From contig KB235926.1 in assembly GCA_000332255.1 (NCBI GenBank), positions 2,739,777-2,803,776 on the forward strand: a DNA stretch of 64,000 nt. The letters are read 5' to 3'. This document shows positions 16,880-26,037 of this stretch, piece by piece (position 1 is the stretch's first letter; every line of letters starts with the position of its first letter). Position numbers and translations under genes: made by a program. Under the pieces are notes generated by a model. It ran no database searches, had not been told where the DNA came from, and saw nothing but the letters and a program-made list of their open reading frames with translations. Source of the DNA: a cyanobacterium PCC 7702 (GTDB lineage: Bacteria; Cyanobacteriota; Cyanobacteriia; Cyanobacteriales; Nostocaceae).

Positions 16880-17869
16880 ATGAATTCCGACCTGATGCCG
16901 TCTCCTGAATCATCAAATTCTACAAATTCTGATGAAACTCAAATTCATCAACAAACAACAGCTCCAAAAGATGTTGTAGCAGCAGCCGAAGTACCTCCAC
17001 CAGAGAATGCGTCGGAATTGCCAAGCGAAACAGAAATTGACACCAACTTTGCAAATCGACAACATCCAATTCCACCTCCTAGCGAACCAATGCAGTACCG
17101 AGCAATTGGTCTGGTTCGAGGTCGTTACATTCCCAGCAACGAGCAATTTACCCAAGGCGTGATGCTGACTGCAGATGACACAAAACTAGATGCTGTGCTT
17201 CTGGGTCGGATCATGAGTTTGGTCAAAAATCACCTGAATTTAGAAGAAGAACATTTGTGGGTAGTTTATCCGCGCACGCGACAAGAAAACGACAGATTGC
17301 ACCTGCAGATTGTGGGAGTTTGGGAACCGGAAAAGCTGGCCAAAAATACCACAACTCTACCGCCGCTTTCCTCCCCCTCATCGTCGCAACAGTCTCAAGC
17401 TAGTGCAGAGCAGTTTTTACCCTCAACAGAAATTCCCGATGGTGGTTTTTCTGTTCGGGGTGAAATAGTTTACCAATCCCACGACGCTGGAAATATAGTA
17501 GTCAAAATCAAGCAATCTCCCCGCAAACCAAACGACAAACCCAAATATTTTAAATTGAAACTCAAGGGTACTCTGGACGCAAAAGCAGTTGGAAAATTTT
17601 GGGACTTGCAAGTCAAGCGGGATGGTGAATCCTTGGTCATAGAAAGCGGCGAGGCGATCGCAGAGTTGCCCAAAAAACGAGGTAGCAAAAAACCCCAGTC
17701 CCGAGGAGGGAAAGGTCGTCCTGGCGGTTCTGGAAAGAAACCACACTCCCCCAGAAAAGTAGAAACCCCACGTCCAAATAAAAAAGCGGGTGATTCCCCA
17801 ACTACTAAACCCACGCCTAAAGGTGCTACTCCCAAGCCGATCAAACGACCAAAACCACCAGAGCGGTAA
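16880..17869 (+). CDS. cyanobacterial protein with a disordered, strongly basic C-terminus
   Basis: The preferred start is ATG 16880, because GAAGGAG sits right before it, giving 329 residues. A Ser/Thr/Pro-rich N-terminal stretch (1-70) leads to a folded core (about 75-235) with MQYRAIGLVRGRYIPS, LDAVLLGRIMSLVKNHL and VVYPRTRQENDRLHLQIVGV, then IVVKIKQSPRKPNDKPKYFKL and LKGTLDAKAVGKFWDLQVKR. The last 70 residues are a Lys/Arg/Gly/Pro tail (KKRGSKKPQSRGGKGRPG and similar) typical of RNA or DNA contact. I know similar proteins only as cyanobacterial hypotheticals; nucleic-acid binding is an inference from the tail. Confidence 0.75.
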   Translation: MNSDLMPSPESSNSTNSDETQIHQQTTAPKDVVAAAEVPPPENASELPSETEIDTNFANRQHPIPPPSEPMQYRAIGLVRGRYIPSNEQFTQGVMLTADDTKLDAVLLGRIMSLVKNHLNLEEEHLWVVYPRTRQENDRLHLQIVGVWEPEKLAKNTTTLPPLSSPSSSQQSQASAEQFLPSTEIPDGGFSVRGEIVYQSHDAGNIVVKIKQSPRKPNDKPKYFKLKLKGTLDAKAVGKFWDLQVKRDGESLVIESGEAIAELPKKRGSKKPQSRGGKGRPGGSGKKPHSPRKVETPRPNKKAGDSPTTKPTPKGATPKPIKRPKPPER

Positions 17870-17931
17870 AGGAATTAGACATGGGGTATTGATTTTTTAC
17901 CCCATGCTCCTAGGGTGGTCGATTTCTAGCC

Positions 17932-19101
17932 TCAAAACTCTGTCCAGCGGTCTTGGGGAAGAAAAGACCGTTCCATGGGTATGGAAGCTACCGATTCAGT
18001 GAGGGTAAACTTTCCTGCTTCTATCCACTGTTTTAACTCTTGGGCTACCTGTTGGGAGAGATATATACTGGCAACAGGTGCGGTACGTACTATTTTACCT
18101 TCAATCACAATTCGTCCGGACTTTAGTTGTGCGTAGCTAACCAAACCAAAAGTAGGGCGTACCCGCCGAGGAATAGAAAAATCTACTATTGGCGCTACTA
18201 TATCTTTATCTTGGACCGCGCATCTAGCAACGATTTCCTCATTTAGTACCGGAATGGGTACACCCACACCCAGCATCAAAGAAGGACCGTAATTTTTGAA
18301 ATAGCATCCCCGTACCCAACGAGCATCCATTTGCTTGGCATCACCAATCAAAGCTAAAGTTGCAGCTGGACCAATAGGTGTGCGATTAGGTAAACGCTTT
18401 TGCAAAGGAAAGTGTTGGGTACCTTCCCACACTACGTAGCCAATTCCACCACCTAAAAAAATTCGCGTTCCTATACCGATAACTTGTAGCTCGGGGTCGT
18501 TGATGAGCGGAGAAATCGCACCAGGATTTGAGTAAACGGCGTTACCCAAACGCGGTTGTAAAGGACCGAGATACGTAAATAACGGGCGATCGCCTCCATT
18601 AACACCAACAATGAAATTTTGATATAAATTTCTGGGATTAAACAAGTAAAATTGATTAATAGTATCGCGGGTAATTGTGGTTTCAAAGGTTGCTCTGGGA
18701 TAACAATCCGTTACCTGTCCTTGAGCGCGCACGTGTACTGGTTTTCCTGCAATCAAATTTTCTATAACGTGACCCCCACCATTTTCCCGGAGTTCTTCTC
18801 CTTCTATTTCTTCTGCTGCTGCACTGGCGCCCAAATATAAATCTACTGCTCCAAAACCAGCATAAGCTGGCACTCCATCCAACCAACAACGACGAATTTT
18901 TATGGGTGGGTCGGTGTGTCCGAGATTAATGATGGCGCCGCTAGATTCCATCGGCTCAAAAGTACCGGTGGTAATAACATCAACTTCCTGAGCAACTTTT
19001 GTGACACCAACTTCTTCGACTTTTAATTTTACTTGTTCGACGGTCCAGACCACCGCGCGCTTGCAAGTAATTTTTTCGTTTATTTCCGCAATAGTTCGCA
19101 T
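17932..19101 (-). CDS. DUF39 / HcyBio family protein (homocysteine biosynthesis-type sulfur enzyme)
   Basis: The 389-residue protein matches the DUF39 (HcyBio) family: TTGTFEPMESSGAIINLGHTD near residue 45, RRCWLDGVPAYAGFGAVDLYLGA near 72, GVNGGDRPLFTYLGPL, GIGTRIFLGGGIGYV, and RWVRGCYFKNYGPSLMLGVG with a conserved cysteine. In methanogens and anaerobes the family turns aspartate semialdehyde plus sulfide into homocysteine, usually with a partner NIL/ferredoxin protein. No such partner gene is seen here, although it might be elsewhere. The gene is convergent with the basic-tail protein, and 206 bases downstream of the VWA gene. The sulfur role is inferred from the family. Confidence 0.85.
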   Translation of the reverse strand: MRTIAEINEKITCKRAVVWTVEQVKLKVEEVGVTKVAQEVDVITTGTFEPMESSGAIINLGHTDPPIKIRRCWLDGVPAYAGFGAVDLYLGASAAAEEIEGEELRENGGGHVIENLIAGKPVHVRAQGQVTDCYPRATFETTITRDTINQFYLFNPRNLYQNFIVGVNGGDRPLFTYLGPLQPRLGNAVYSNPGAISPLINDPELQVIGIGTRIFLGGGIGYVVWEGTQHFPLQKRLPNRTPIGPAATLALIGDAKQMDARWVRGCYFKNYGPSLMLGVGVPIPVLNEEIVARCAVQDKDIVAPIVDFSIPRRVRPTFGLVSYAQLKSGRIVIEGKIVRTAPVASIYLSQQVAQELKQWIEAGKFTLTESVASIPMERSFLPQDRWTEF

Positions 19102-19307
19102 ATCAATGAAGCTGATTTATACACTGAAAAACGAGTGTCCAACCAGCTTGGAAAAAATGTTAATTGCTAATAACTGCATGCTCTGGGCGCTTGTTAGCGG
19201 TAGTTGTACTGCTGTTAGCTGGCTGTGAGTAATTCCTCCACTCATACTTTATCCTTATTTTTGCTTTTCTCTTGCTGGGGCAGGCTCTTGAAGGCCCACC
19301 CCTATTT

Positions 19308-20555
19308 CTATTTGTCCTGCAAAATTGTTTTGGAGACAATTTTGGTTTTTTTGCGCTCGCTTTCCGATAATTCTTCTCCAGCTTGCAAGCGGGTAGCAGA
19401 ATTTTGCAAAACCGTTGCTGCACTTACATCTCCCATTTGCAGAGCCGTTTTGGCAGCAGTTTGTAACATAGTTGCAGCACCAGCGCGATCGCCCTGTTGT
19501 AATTTTGCCTCAGCTACTTGTGTTTGACGATACTTTGCTAATGCGAGAATATACTGCTGTACTGCGGGATCGGCACTGCTTTGGTAAGTTGACTGTACGT
19601 TGACTTCCACTGGAATATTCTCTGACAGTAACTCTGTTTGCTTTTGTGCTGGGTCGTCGTAACGTACTTGTAAGTTAGCAATTGTATGTTTTCCCTCCGG
19701 GAATTGTCCTAAATAAACATTGGCTAAAACCACTCGTTCGCTATCTTTCATCAAGTCACCCAAACGCACTGCATACCGTCCGTCGGGTTGCTGTTGCACT
19801 GGTAACTCAATCGTATCAGGAGAAACTTGGGCAACAGGTTTTAATTCCGCAAACCGGACTTTAGGGGCCAAAGAAAATAGTAGATAAGCATTAGTCAGTC
19901 CTACTGCTTGTACGCGGTCAAAAAGGCGACTAAATTCATCCACCACCTGTTCCGGTTGCTGAATATAAGACAACGTTCCGCCACCAGCATCAGCTATTTT
20001 TTCCAAGACATCTTGGTTCCAATTGTCGCCAAAGCCCAAAGTATTCAAAGTCAAGTTATACGTAGCAGCTAACTGAGCAAATTTTAAACAACGCTTGTTG
20101 TCGCCGTGTTCGTTTTCACCATCAGTTAACAAAAAGGCTTGGGAAATAGTTTCTTTTTTACCTTTTGCCATTTCCTCTATTCCCAAACGCAAACCCTCAT
20201 CAATAGCAGTACCGCCATCCGCAGCCAGACGATTAATTTGCTGTTTAATACTCTGGCGGTCTTCAATAACTTGATTGGGTACCAAAACTTTGGCACGGTG
20301 ATCGAAAACCACCACGCTCAAGCGATCGCCCTCCTTGAGCTTGTCAACAATTTGGTTTGCTGCTTTTTTAACCGTCTCTAGCGGTCTGCCGCTCATAGAG
20401 CCACTATGATCTAAAATCAAGCACAGATTCAGCGGTACATTGCGATCCGCGTGCTCTGCGATCGCAGACACCGAAATTGCCAACTGGCGCTGGCTATTCA
20501 TTTGATTGGCATCCAAATTACCATCATTTAACCTTGGCAGCAAACTCACCTTCAT
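19308..20555 (-). CDS. VWA-domain protein
   Basis: The 415-residue protein has a von Willebrand factor A domain (about residues 42-225) with an intact metal-ion-dependent adhesion site: DHSGSMSG (DxSxS), T in DGGTAIDEG, and D in LLTDGENEHGD. It is followed by a beta-rich VWA-associated region (FSLAPKVRFAELKPV onward) and a helical C-terminus with TPR-like repeats (YILALAKYRQTQVAEAKLQQGDR cut into two motifs, and LQTAAKTALQMGD). No signal peptide is evident, so it is likely cytoplasmic, mediating metal-dependent protein contacts. It is the first of two co-oriented genes with the DUF39 enzyme, but the 206-base gap argues against tight coupling. Confidence 0.88.
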   Translation of the reverse strand: MKVSLLPRLNDGNLDANQMNSQRQLAISVSAIAEHADRNVPLNLCLILDHSGSMSGRPLETVKKAANQIVDKLKEGDRLSVVVFDHRAKVLVPNQVIEDRQSIKQQINRLAADGGTAIDEGLRLGIEEMAKGKKETISQAFLLTDGENEHGDNKRCLKFAQLAATYNLTLNTLGFGDNWNQDVLEKIADAGGGTLSYIQQPEQVVDEFSRLFDRVQAVGLTNAYLLFSLAPKVRFAELKPVAQVSPDTIELPVQQQPDGRYAVRLGDLMKDSERVVLANVYLGQFPEGKHTIANLQVRYDDPAQKQTELLSENIPVEVNVQSTYQSSADPAVQQYILALAKYRQTQVAEAKLQQGDRAGAATMLQTAAKTALQMGDVSAATVLQNSATRLQAGEELSESERKKTKIVSKTILQDK

Positions 20556-20774
20556 AATTTCAGTTTCCCAACCAGGATATACATTATTTATAAATAACTT
20601 CAGAATGCCATCTTCGTTCTACGGAAAAGCAATATAGCAAAGATACGTCAATAATATTGACAATAACTTCATCGCAGCCACCACCAGCAAGCAGAGAAAT
20701 CCACACCTCCAGCTGGGACTGCGTCACGCTAGTATGTATTACAGTTAACGGCATTATTTCAGGCAACAGTTGCT

Positions 20775-21437
20775 ATGGACATTTCTCCCATCAAGGCTGT
20801 GCAAGCCCCCTACTATGGCGATAACTTCTACCGCACACCACCGCCAGATTTACCTTCTTTGCTGCTGAAGGAGCGAATTGTCTATCTTGGCATGCCACTG
20901 GTGCCTGCTGTCACGGAATTAATCGTTGCAGAACTGCTGTATTTGCAGTCTGAGGACCCAGAAAAACCGATTAAAATCTATATCAACTCTACCGGTACTT
21001 CTGGCTATAGCGGTGAACCCATCGGCTTTGAAACAGAAGCCTTCGCCATTTACGACACCATGAAATACATTAAGCCTCCCATCCACACCATTTGCATCGG
21101 CATGGCAGTGGGTATGGCTGCAATGCTTTTAAGTGCTGGGACAAAAGGATACCGTGCCAGTCTGCCTAACGCTAGCATTGTTCTGCATCAACCAAAAAGC
21201 TACGCTCAAGGCCAAGCCACTGATATTCAAATTCGAGCCAAGGAAGTACTGGCCAACAAAGCAACTATGGTAGATATTCTTTCTCGCAATACCGGACAGC
21301 CCAAGGAGAGAATTGAAAAGGATATGGACCGCCTTTTCTACATGACTCCCAAGCAAGCTGTAGAATACGGCCTGATCGATAGAGTGTTCGAGAAAGAAGA
21401 ACTGGCTCATCCTCCTGTACCCGCCAGCATTCTCTGA
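20775..21437 (+). CDS. clpR: ClpR: ClpP-like protease subunit lacking the catalytic serine
   Basis: A 220-residue ClpP-fold protein. At the position where ClpP has the nucleophile in AASMG, this has CIGMAVGMAAMLL, so the serine is replaced by glycine. The histidine region LHQPKSYAQG remains but lacks the usual HQPxGG, and an insertion TSGYSGEPIGFE follows the INSTG strand. These are the marks of cyanobacterial and plastid ClpR, a structural, non-proteolytic ring subunit. It is followed after 60 bases by an active clpP on the same strand, so the two presumably form the mixed ClpP3/ClpR core that works with ClpC. Confidence 0.93.
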   Translation: MDISPIKAVQAPYYGDNFYRTPPPDLPSLLLKERIVYLGMPLVPAVTELIVAELLYLQSEDPEKPIKIYINSTGTSGYSGEPIGFETEAFAIYDTMKYIKPPIHTICIGMAVGMAAMLLSAGTKGYRASLPNASIVLHQPKSYAQGQATDIQIRAKEVLANKATMVDILSRNTGQPKERIEKDMDRLFYMTPKQAVEYGLIDRVFEKEELAHPPVPASIL

Positions 21438-21497
21438 CCGCAGGCAGCAAAAACAGAAATTTTTCCCATAATTTTACTGATAAGCGGAGTAATAAAA

Positions 21498-22091
21498 ATG
21501 CCAATAGGTGTTCCCAAAGTTCCCTACCGAATGCCAGGGGAACAATTCACACAATGGATCGATATTTACAATCGTTTGTACCGGGAGCGCATAATTTTCC
21601 TGGGACGAGATATAGACGATGAAATAGCCAATCAAATTATTGCTGTGATGCTGTATCTGGATTCCGAAGATCCAGGTAAGGATATTTACTTGTATATTAA
21701 TTCGCCAGGGGGAATGGTCACCTCTGGCTTGGCAATTTATGACACCATGCAGCACATCAAATCCGATGTGGTCACAATTTGCGTAGGTTTAGCAGCTTCA
21801 ATGGGTTCTTTTTTACTAGCAGCGGGTACGAAAGGAAAACGATTAGCACTACCTCACTCCCGAATCATGATTCACCAGCCTTCTGGCGGTACCCGCGGAC
21901 AAGCAACCGATATTGAAATTGAGGCTAGAGAAATTTTGCGGATTCGCCGCCAGCTCAATCAAATCTACGCCCAAAACACCGGCCAGCCCTTGGAAAAGAT
22001 AGAAAAGGATATGGATCGCGACTTTTTTATGTCTGCCCAAGAGGCAAAAGAATACGGTTTGATTGATAAAGTAATTGAAGAACGCTCGTAA
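21498..22091 (+). CDS. clpP3: ATP-dependent Clp protease proteolytic subunit (ClpP3 type)
   Basis: The 197-residue subunit keeps the catalytic triad: Ser in [15 protein letters not shown], His in IMIHQPSGG, and Asp in the [15 protein letters not shown] segment. [18 protein letters not shown] is the oxyanion/substrate strand. It is translated from an ATG with AGCGGAG 10-16 bases upstream and overlaps no other gene. Being directly behind clpR identifies it as the ClpP3-type partner of the essential cyanobacterial ClpP3/R complex; the number 3 is inferred from that arrangement. Confidence 0.94.
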   Translation: MPIGVPKVPYRMPGEQFTQWIDIYNRLYRERIIFLGRDIDDEIANQIIAVMLYLDSEDPGKDIYLYINSPGGMVTSGLAIYDTMQHIKSDVVTICVGLAASMGSFLLAAGTKGKRLALPHSRIMIHQPSGGTRGQATDIEIEAREILRIRRQLNQIYAQNTGQPLEKIEKDMDRDFFMSAQEAKEYGLIDKVIEERS

Positions 22092-22350
22092 TTAGCTACA
22101 GAGACTAGGAATGAAAAAGTAGGAGAGTTTCACTGGGTGGTAAAAAAGGAAAAGGTGTCTCCACCAACAAGCCATTTTCTCTTGCCGAACTGAAATTCCT
22201 AGTACTCTTTTTGGCAAAGCATTCAGCAAAAGGCACGGGAAAGAACAATTAATTTCATAAAATCGGCAATTTGGTCTTTATCATTCAGTACTTGATGCCT
22301 TAAGCTGGAAAGCTAACTCTGCTCATAACTCGCGCTTGTTGTAGCTGAAG

Positions 22351-22950
22351 ATGGATCTTGGAGACTGCTACCGTTTATTGGGTTTAAGGTCGGGAGCTTC
22401 TTTTGCTGAAATCAAAGCGTCCTATCGCCGATTGGCACAGCAATACCACCCTGATATTAATCCGAACGACCACAAAGCAAAAGAAAAGTTTATTGCCTTG
22501 ACAGAGGCCTACAAACTGCTGTTGCAGGTTGTACCCCCGCCATCTGCATCCCCAAAGTCAAATTTGCAAGAAACACAAACTGCTAATTCCCAATCAAACC
22601 CCAACCAAAATTTAAAACATCAGCCCCCACCAAAACCACCCCAAGCATCAGAAACAGAACAGCGATTGAAGTGGAAAACCTACGAGCAGTTACAGCAGTT
22701 TTTGAAAGAAAAAAGGTTCCCCCAGGCGATCGCATTGGTGGAAGCCTTAGCACAAAGAATGCCAGAAGATGCAGAAGTACGCCAGTGGCAAGCGATCGCC
22801 TACCAAATCTGGGCAAAAGTCTTAATCGCCGAAAAACAAGTACCCAAAGCCAAAATTTATCTGCAAAAAGCTCTCAGAACCGATCCTCATAACAAAACTT
22901 TGTGGCAAGAAATACAACGCGACTTCCAAAGGTTAGAGAAAATTCCGTAA
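22351..22950 (+). CDS. J-domain protein with a C-terminal TPR-like region
   Basis: The 199-residue protein has a J domain at residues 4-62 (DCYRLLGLRSGASFAEIK, HPD motif in QQYHPDINPNDH), a Pro/Gln/Ser-rich linker (about 68-105), and a helical C-terminal part (about 108-199) with TPR-like spacing: FPQAIALVEALAQRMPEDAEV and KAKIYLQKALRTDPHNK. It probably recruits DnaK to a particular client through the TPR. The 3' end overlaps by 64 bases the convergent transporter gene's unusual C-terminal extension. Confidence 0.88.
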   Translation: MDLGDCYRLLGLRSGASFAEIKASYRRLAQQYHPDINPNDHKAKEKFIALTEAYKLLLQVVPPPSASPKSNLQETQTANSQSNPNQNLKHQPPPKPPQASETEQRLKWKTYEQLQQFLKEKRFPQAIALVEALAQRMPEDAEVRQWQAIAYQIWAKVLIAEKQVPKAKIYLQKALRTDPHNKTLWQEIQRDFQRLEKIP

Positions 22951-24254
22951 CCATGAAAATATCCCCCGTGAGGGAGAAATCGTCTTTGATTGTGGCACCC
23001 TACAGCACCTAGAGCAAGGAACCTTATCTGCAAAATAACAACTGCTACCAACAATTTCCCAGCCTCTCGGTAAATCCAGAAATAGGTGAGTGCGAGGGTA
23101 ATAACGCTCAACGGTAGCCCAAATCGCAAATGCTCTGCAAAAGTAAGCTTGTGTCCTCGTTTGGCAACTGCTTCTGCGACAATTAAGTTGGCTACAGATC
23201 CCAATAACGTTAAATTTCCCGCCAGTGTGGAACTAGCCGCAACAAGTAACCAAGTGCGGGTGTCGGGATGGGGAATTACATGATGGAGCAGCAGTACCGC
23301 TGGTACGTTCGACACCAAATTCGACAGCAACACCGTCACTCCCAAGATAGTTAAGGGATTGTGGAGAAAACCAGAAAACCATTGCAGAGAACCAAGTTTC
23401 TGCACGCCTTCGGTCAAAATAAACAATCCGCAGAACATTAGCAGCAAATCCCAATCCACCTTTTTTAAAATTCGCTCTGGTTTGAGGCGGCGCGTTACTA
23501 GCAACAGTCCCGCTGCAATTAGGGTCGCTTCCGCAGTAGGAATACCAATTAAAAATGCCGCTAGCAATCCGACAGTTACAAGCAAACTCTTAATTAGCAA
23601 GGGCTTGAAAACGCGGTAGCGGGGTGGTTCCACTTGCAAGCAAGACAAGGGCGATCGCACTTGGGGATATAAACACCACAGCCAACCTACCTGAATCACC
23701 AAACTCAAAAAAGCAATTGGTGTCAAAGCTTTGGCAAAGTCTAAATAACTAATACCAGAAAAGGAACCAATGAGAATGTTCTGAGGATTCCCGCTTAAGG
23801 TAGCGACAGAACCAAGATTTGTTGCACCTGCTAGCGCTAACAAATAGAGAATGGGGTTGAGCTTGAGCAGTTTAGTAACGCTGACTACTAAAGGTGTGAG
23901 GATCAAAGCAATGGTATCATTCAAAAACAGCGCCGAGAGAAAGCCACTGCCAAAAGTTAACGCTACTAGCAGTCCAAAGGGACTGTGTATATAGCGAATC
24001 GTGCTATCAACAGCAAGCTGGAAAAAACCACAAGCAGCAAGATTGGCACTAATGACCATCATGCCGAATAAAAAGATTACTGTCTTATAGTCAATAGCAC
24101 TCCACGCCCCAGATAAATCCAGTACCCCCAGCGCCATGAGCATGGCTGCACCAACAAGGGCAATGGTGGCGCGATTCATTCGCAATCCAGGTAAGTAGCC
24201 CAGTCCCAACCCAACATAAGTTAGTACAATCACAAGGTATCGAAGAATTTCCAT
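22887..24254 (-). CDS. SLC13/ArsB/NhaD-like anion or Na+ transporter
   Basis: This 455-residue membrane protein has about 11-12 helices. Hallmarks of the ion-transporter superfamily are NRATIALVGAAMLMALGV, FLNDTIALILTPLVV (the conserved loop with N-D-T), the paired ATNLGSVATLSGNPQNILIG hairpin in the first half, and its counterpart LSNLVSNVPAVLLL with LAGNLTLLGSVANLIVAE in the second. Members move arsenite, dicarboxylate, sulfate or Na+/H+, so the substrate is unknown. The last 50 residues or so after TYFWIYREAG do not look like the family and read into the convergent J-domain gene, as if the original stop was lost. Confidence 0.87.
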   Translation of the reverse strand: MEILRYLVIVLTYVGLGLGYLPGLRMNRATIALVGAAMLMALGVLDLSGAWSAIDYKTVIFLFGMMVISANLAACGFFQLAVDSTIRYIHSPFGLLVALTFGSGFLSALFLNDTIALILTPLVVSVTKLLKLNPILYLLALAGATNLGSVATLSGNPQNILIGSFSGISYLDFAKALTPIAFLSLVIQVGWLWCLYPQVRSPLSCLQVEPPRYRVFKPLLIKSLLVTVGLLAAFLIGIPTAEATLIAAGLLLVTRRLKPERILKKVDWDLLLMFCGLFILTEGVQKLGSLQWFSGFLHNPLTILGVTVLLSNLVSNVPAVLLLHHVIPHPDTRTWLLVAASSTLAGNLTLLGSVANLIVAEAVAKRGHKLTFAEHLRFGLPLSVITLALTYFWIYREAGKLLVAVVILQIRFLALGAVGCHNQRRFLPHGGYFHGYGIFSNLWKSRCISCHKVLL

Positions 24255-24258
24255 GACT

Positions 24259-24520
24259 TTATTTCCCTACCGCCGCAAACTTGGAGCTGGAGCTTTTGGG
24301 AGTGGATGGAGGTTTCATTTCGGGCATAGCGGAGACGGCGATCGCCCAGCGTGCCGTTCGTTGCCTTTTGAGTAAGATGAAAATATCCCGTACCCTTTGT
24401 GAAATCGGCAATTACTACAAGCTGCATCACGCCAAAAATTTCTGCGCCTACACCATCCAATAATTGTACTGACACTAGAAACAAGGGGCTTATTTTGGAA
24501 TATTGGTAGCAGCCGTCACA
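24259..24520 (-). pseudogene. MFS transporter remnant with internal deletion
   Basis: On the minus strand one frame reads LFLVSVQLLDGVGAEIFGVM then LVVIADFTKGTGYFHLTQ, the well-conserved tenth/eleventh-helix region (GxGAxIFGVxxxxVIADxTxGTGRFNxxQG) of an MFS permease. It then shifts frame and reads AIAVSAMPEMKPPSTPK and ends at 24259, like the usual MFS cytoplasmic tail (MPETKP). The intervening final helices and the first 300 residues or so are gone. It lies just upstream of, and on the same strand as, the SLC13-like gene. Confidence 0.6.
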
Positions 24521-24747
24521 GAAGTTACCAAAATGGCCTTACGTTAACTTCTGTGCAAAATTCATGCCGATCTGACCCCGCAAGTTGAAGCCGCACACGC
24601 TTTCCCAGCTAGTAGCTAGCCAGCTGTCTGGTTCTTCGAATAGCGATCGCCTCTCGCTCAACTTCCCACTTTTGGGTACAGAAGGCGAGTTTTCGTGCAG
24701 GCGCCTTTGCTTGGAAATCGAGTCTTCACCTTCTACCAAAAATTTAC

Positions 24748-25176
24748 CTATACAAATAAGTCCAGAGGTAAGTGACCGTACATTTCATTAATGCCATTGG
24801 GAGAAAAAGACTGGCAAGATACTAAGACACCGCGATGATGTCCCAAGTAAGAATCTATATGACATACACCTGTCTTACCGTTTAATTTGATATACACCGG
24901 ACCTTCAATGGAAGGTAAATTACTTGGTGGTTCGTAACCCAAAGCTAGGGAATAAGTTTCCATCGCTAGCATTCCTTCTGCTTCTGTGTCAGCGCAGATG
25001 CCCAAAATTTGATAATCAGAAAGCTTGGCTATCAAAAGTAAAGCTTCGCGAATTAAGCCTTTTTCTGAGGGCTTAATTTTCGGTGCAATATCCACGCAGT
25101 TAAATTTGTTAAGAATTTTTTTGGCATCTGCGATCGTGAAGTTAGTTTGGAAGTTAGTTGGAGGTTTGCTGGACAT
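24748..25176 (-). CDS. DUF1824 family protein
   Basis: From ATG 25176 (AGGAG about 15 bases upstream) the 142-residue protein starts MSSKPPTNFQTNFTIADAKK. The core KGLIREALLLIAKLSDYQILGI followed by GICADTEAEGMLAMETYSLAL, then EGPVYIKLNGKTGVCHIDSYLG and HHRGVLVSCQS, fits the DUF1824 family, which I know only from cyanobacteria and plastid-bearing organisms. No enzymatic motif is visible and the function is unknown. It has no close neighbours on its strand. Confidence 0.8.
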   Translation of the reverse strand: MSSKPPTNFQTNFTIADAKKILNKFNCVDIAPKIKPSEKGLIREALLLIAKLSDYQILGICADTEAEGMLAMETYSLALGYEPPSNLPSIEGPVYIKLNGKTGVCHIDSYLGHHRGVLVSCQSFSPNGINEMYGHLPLDLFV

Positions 25177-25224
25177 AAATTTGCTTGTTAATCTCCTAGG
25201 GGTGTACTCGACTAATGATGGCAA

Positions 25225-26037
25225 AATTGTCTATTTTCTAGTTGTAACTTAGATTGATTTTTGCATGTTACTTCCAGAAAAAAAAAAGGTGATTTAACAG
25301 TTTTTGCTAGCGGGCTTTAATTTCACATTCAAGCTTCCTTGTTTCTGGCATTAGCTGTGCTACCTTAACATTAACAGTATTTGCTTGTTTGCTTGCACTA
25401 GACAGACAGGTGTTTTTGTTTTTTGTTCCAGATTTTTTCCTCAACTATTTTGGCAAATCTATGAGAAAAACAAAATTCAATCACACTTAAATTCGAGACA
25501 GGCATTTTATTATATTTATATTTATTTAATGCTTGTAATTCTTGAGTTTGACAAGCAATTTTGTGCGATAAATAAACTACTAATTTGTTTTGTTGATTTC
25601 TAATTATTGTTACTACTACATTTTGGAAATGTAAACGAAAATTAATAGTCGATTTAAATAGGAATTTATATAAATATTTAGTATTGGAAAAAGCAGGTAT
25701 TTCGTATTTTTTTTCGGCTAGATCGCCTGTATTAACTTTGGAGAAGAATTGCAACAAAGCTGCGTTTGTCGCTTTGACTGCGATACCTAGCACTCCTACC
25801 TCACCTAGACGAATAATCACAATTGCTATTGCAGCATCAGCCACTATGCCTTGCCAACTACCAAAGTGCTTATTTTTCAATTTTTGTCTCCTTTTGTCAT
25901 TTTCAGGTATCTCTGGCTTAATGTTGACGCTTCAGTACTGGCAAACATGGTAATATCAGTATCTTTGACGTAATTAAAAACGGCAGTGACTAAGGTATCA
26001 AACTTTCGTCAGGTTTTGCTTCCAACTAGAGGTTCGT
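25225..26037. other. AT-rich degenerate spacer
   Basis: About 810 very AT-rich bases between DUF1824 and the ABC pseudogene. The only candidate gene is the weak minus-strand frame at 25398-25880. Together with the neighbouring relics this looks like a decaying interval. Confidence 0.5.
25398..25880 (-). CDS. unrecognised small membrane-protein candidate
   Basis: A 160-codon frame starts with TTG at 25880, preceded by a strong AAAGGAG at ideal spacing. The N-terminal third contains one hydrophobic helix (GIVADAAIAIVIIRLGEVGV) and looks protein-like. The remaining 100 residues are rich in Asn, Lys, Tyr and Phe and resemble translated AT-rich spacer, so the true protein may have been shorter, its stop lost. 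It diverges from the ABC exporter pseudogene. No family is recognised. Confidence 0.35.
   Translation of the reverse strand: MKNKHFGSWQGIVADAAIAIVIIRLGEVGVLGIAVKATNAALLQFFSKVNTGDLAEKKYEIPAFSNTKYLYKFLFKSTINFRLHFQNVVVTIIRNQQNKLVVYLSHKIACQTQELQALNKYKYNKMPVSNLSVIEFCFSHRFAKIVEEKIWNKKQKHLSV

Noticed and set aside
17423-17844. Two overlapping minus-strand frames opposite the basic-tail protein
   Set aside because: Mirror of a Lys/Arg/Pro-rich coding tail; composition follows the complement of the real gene.
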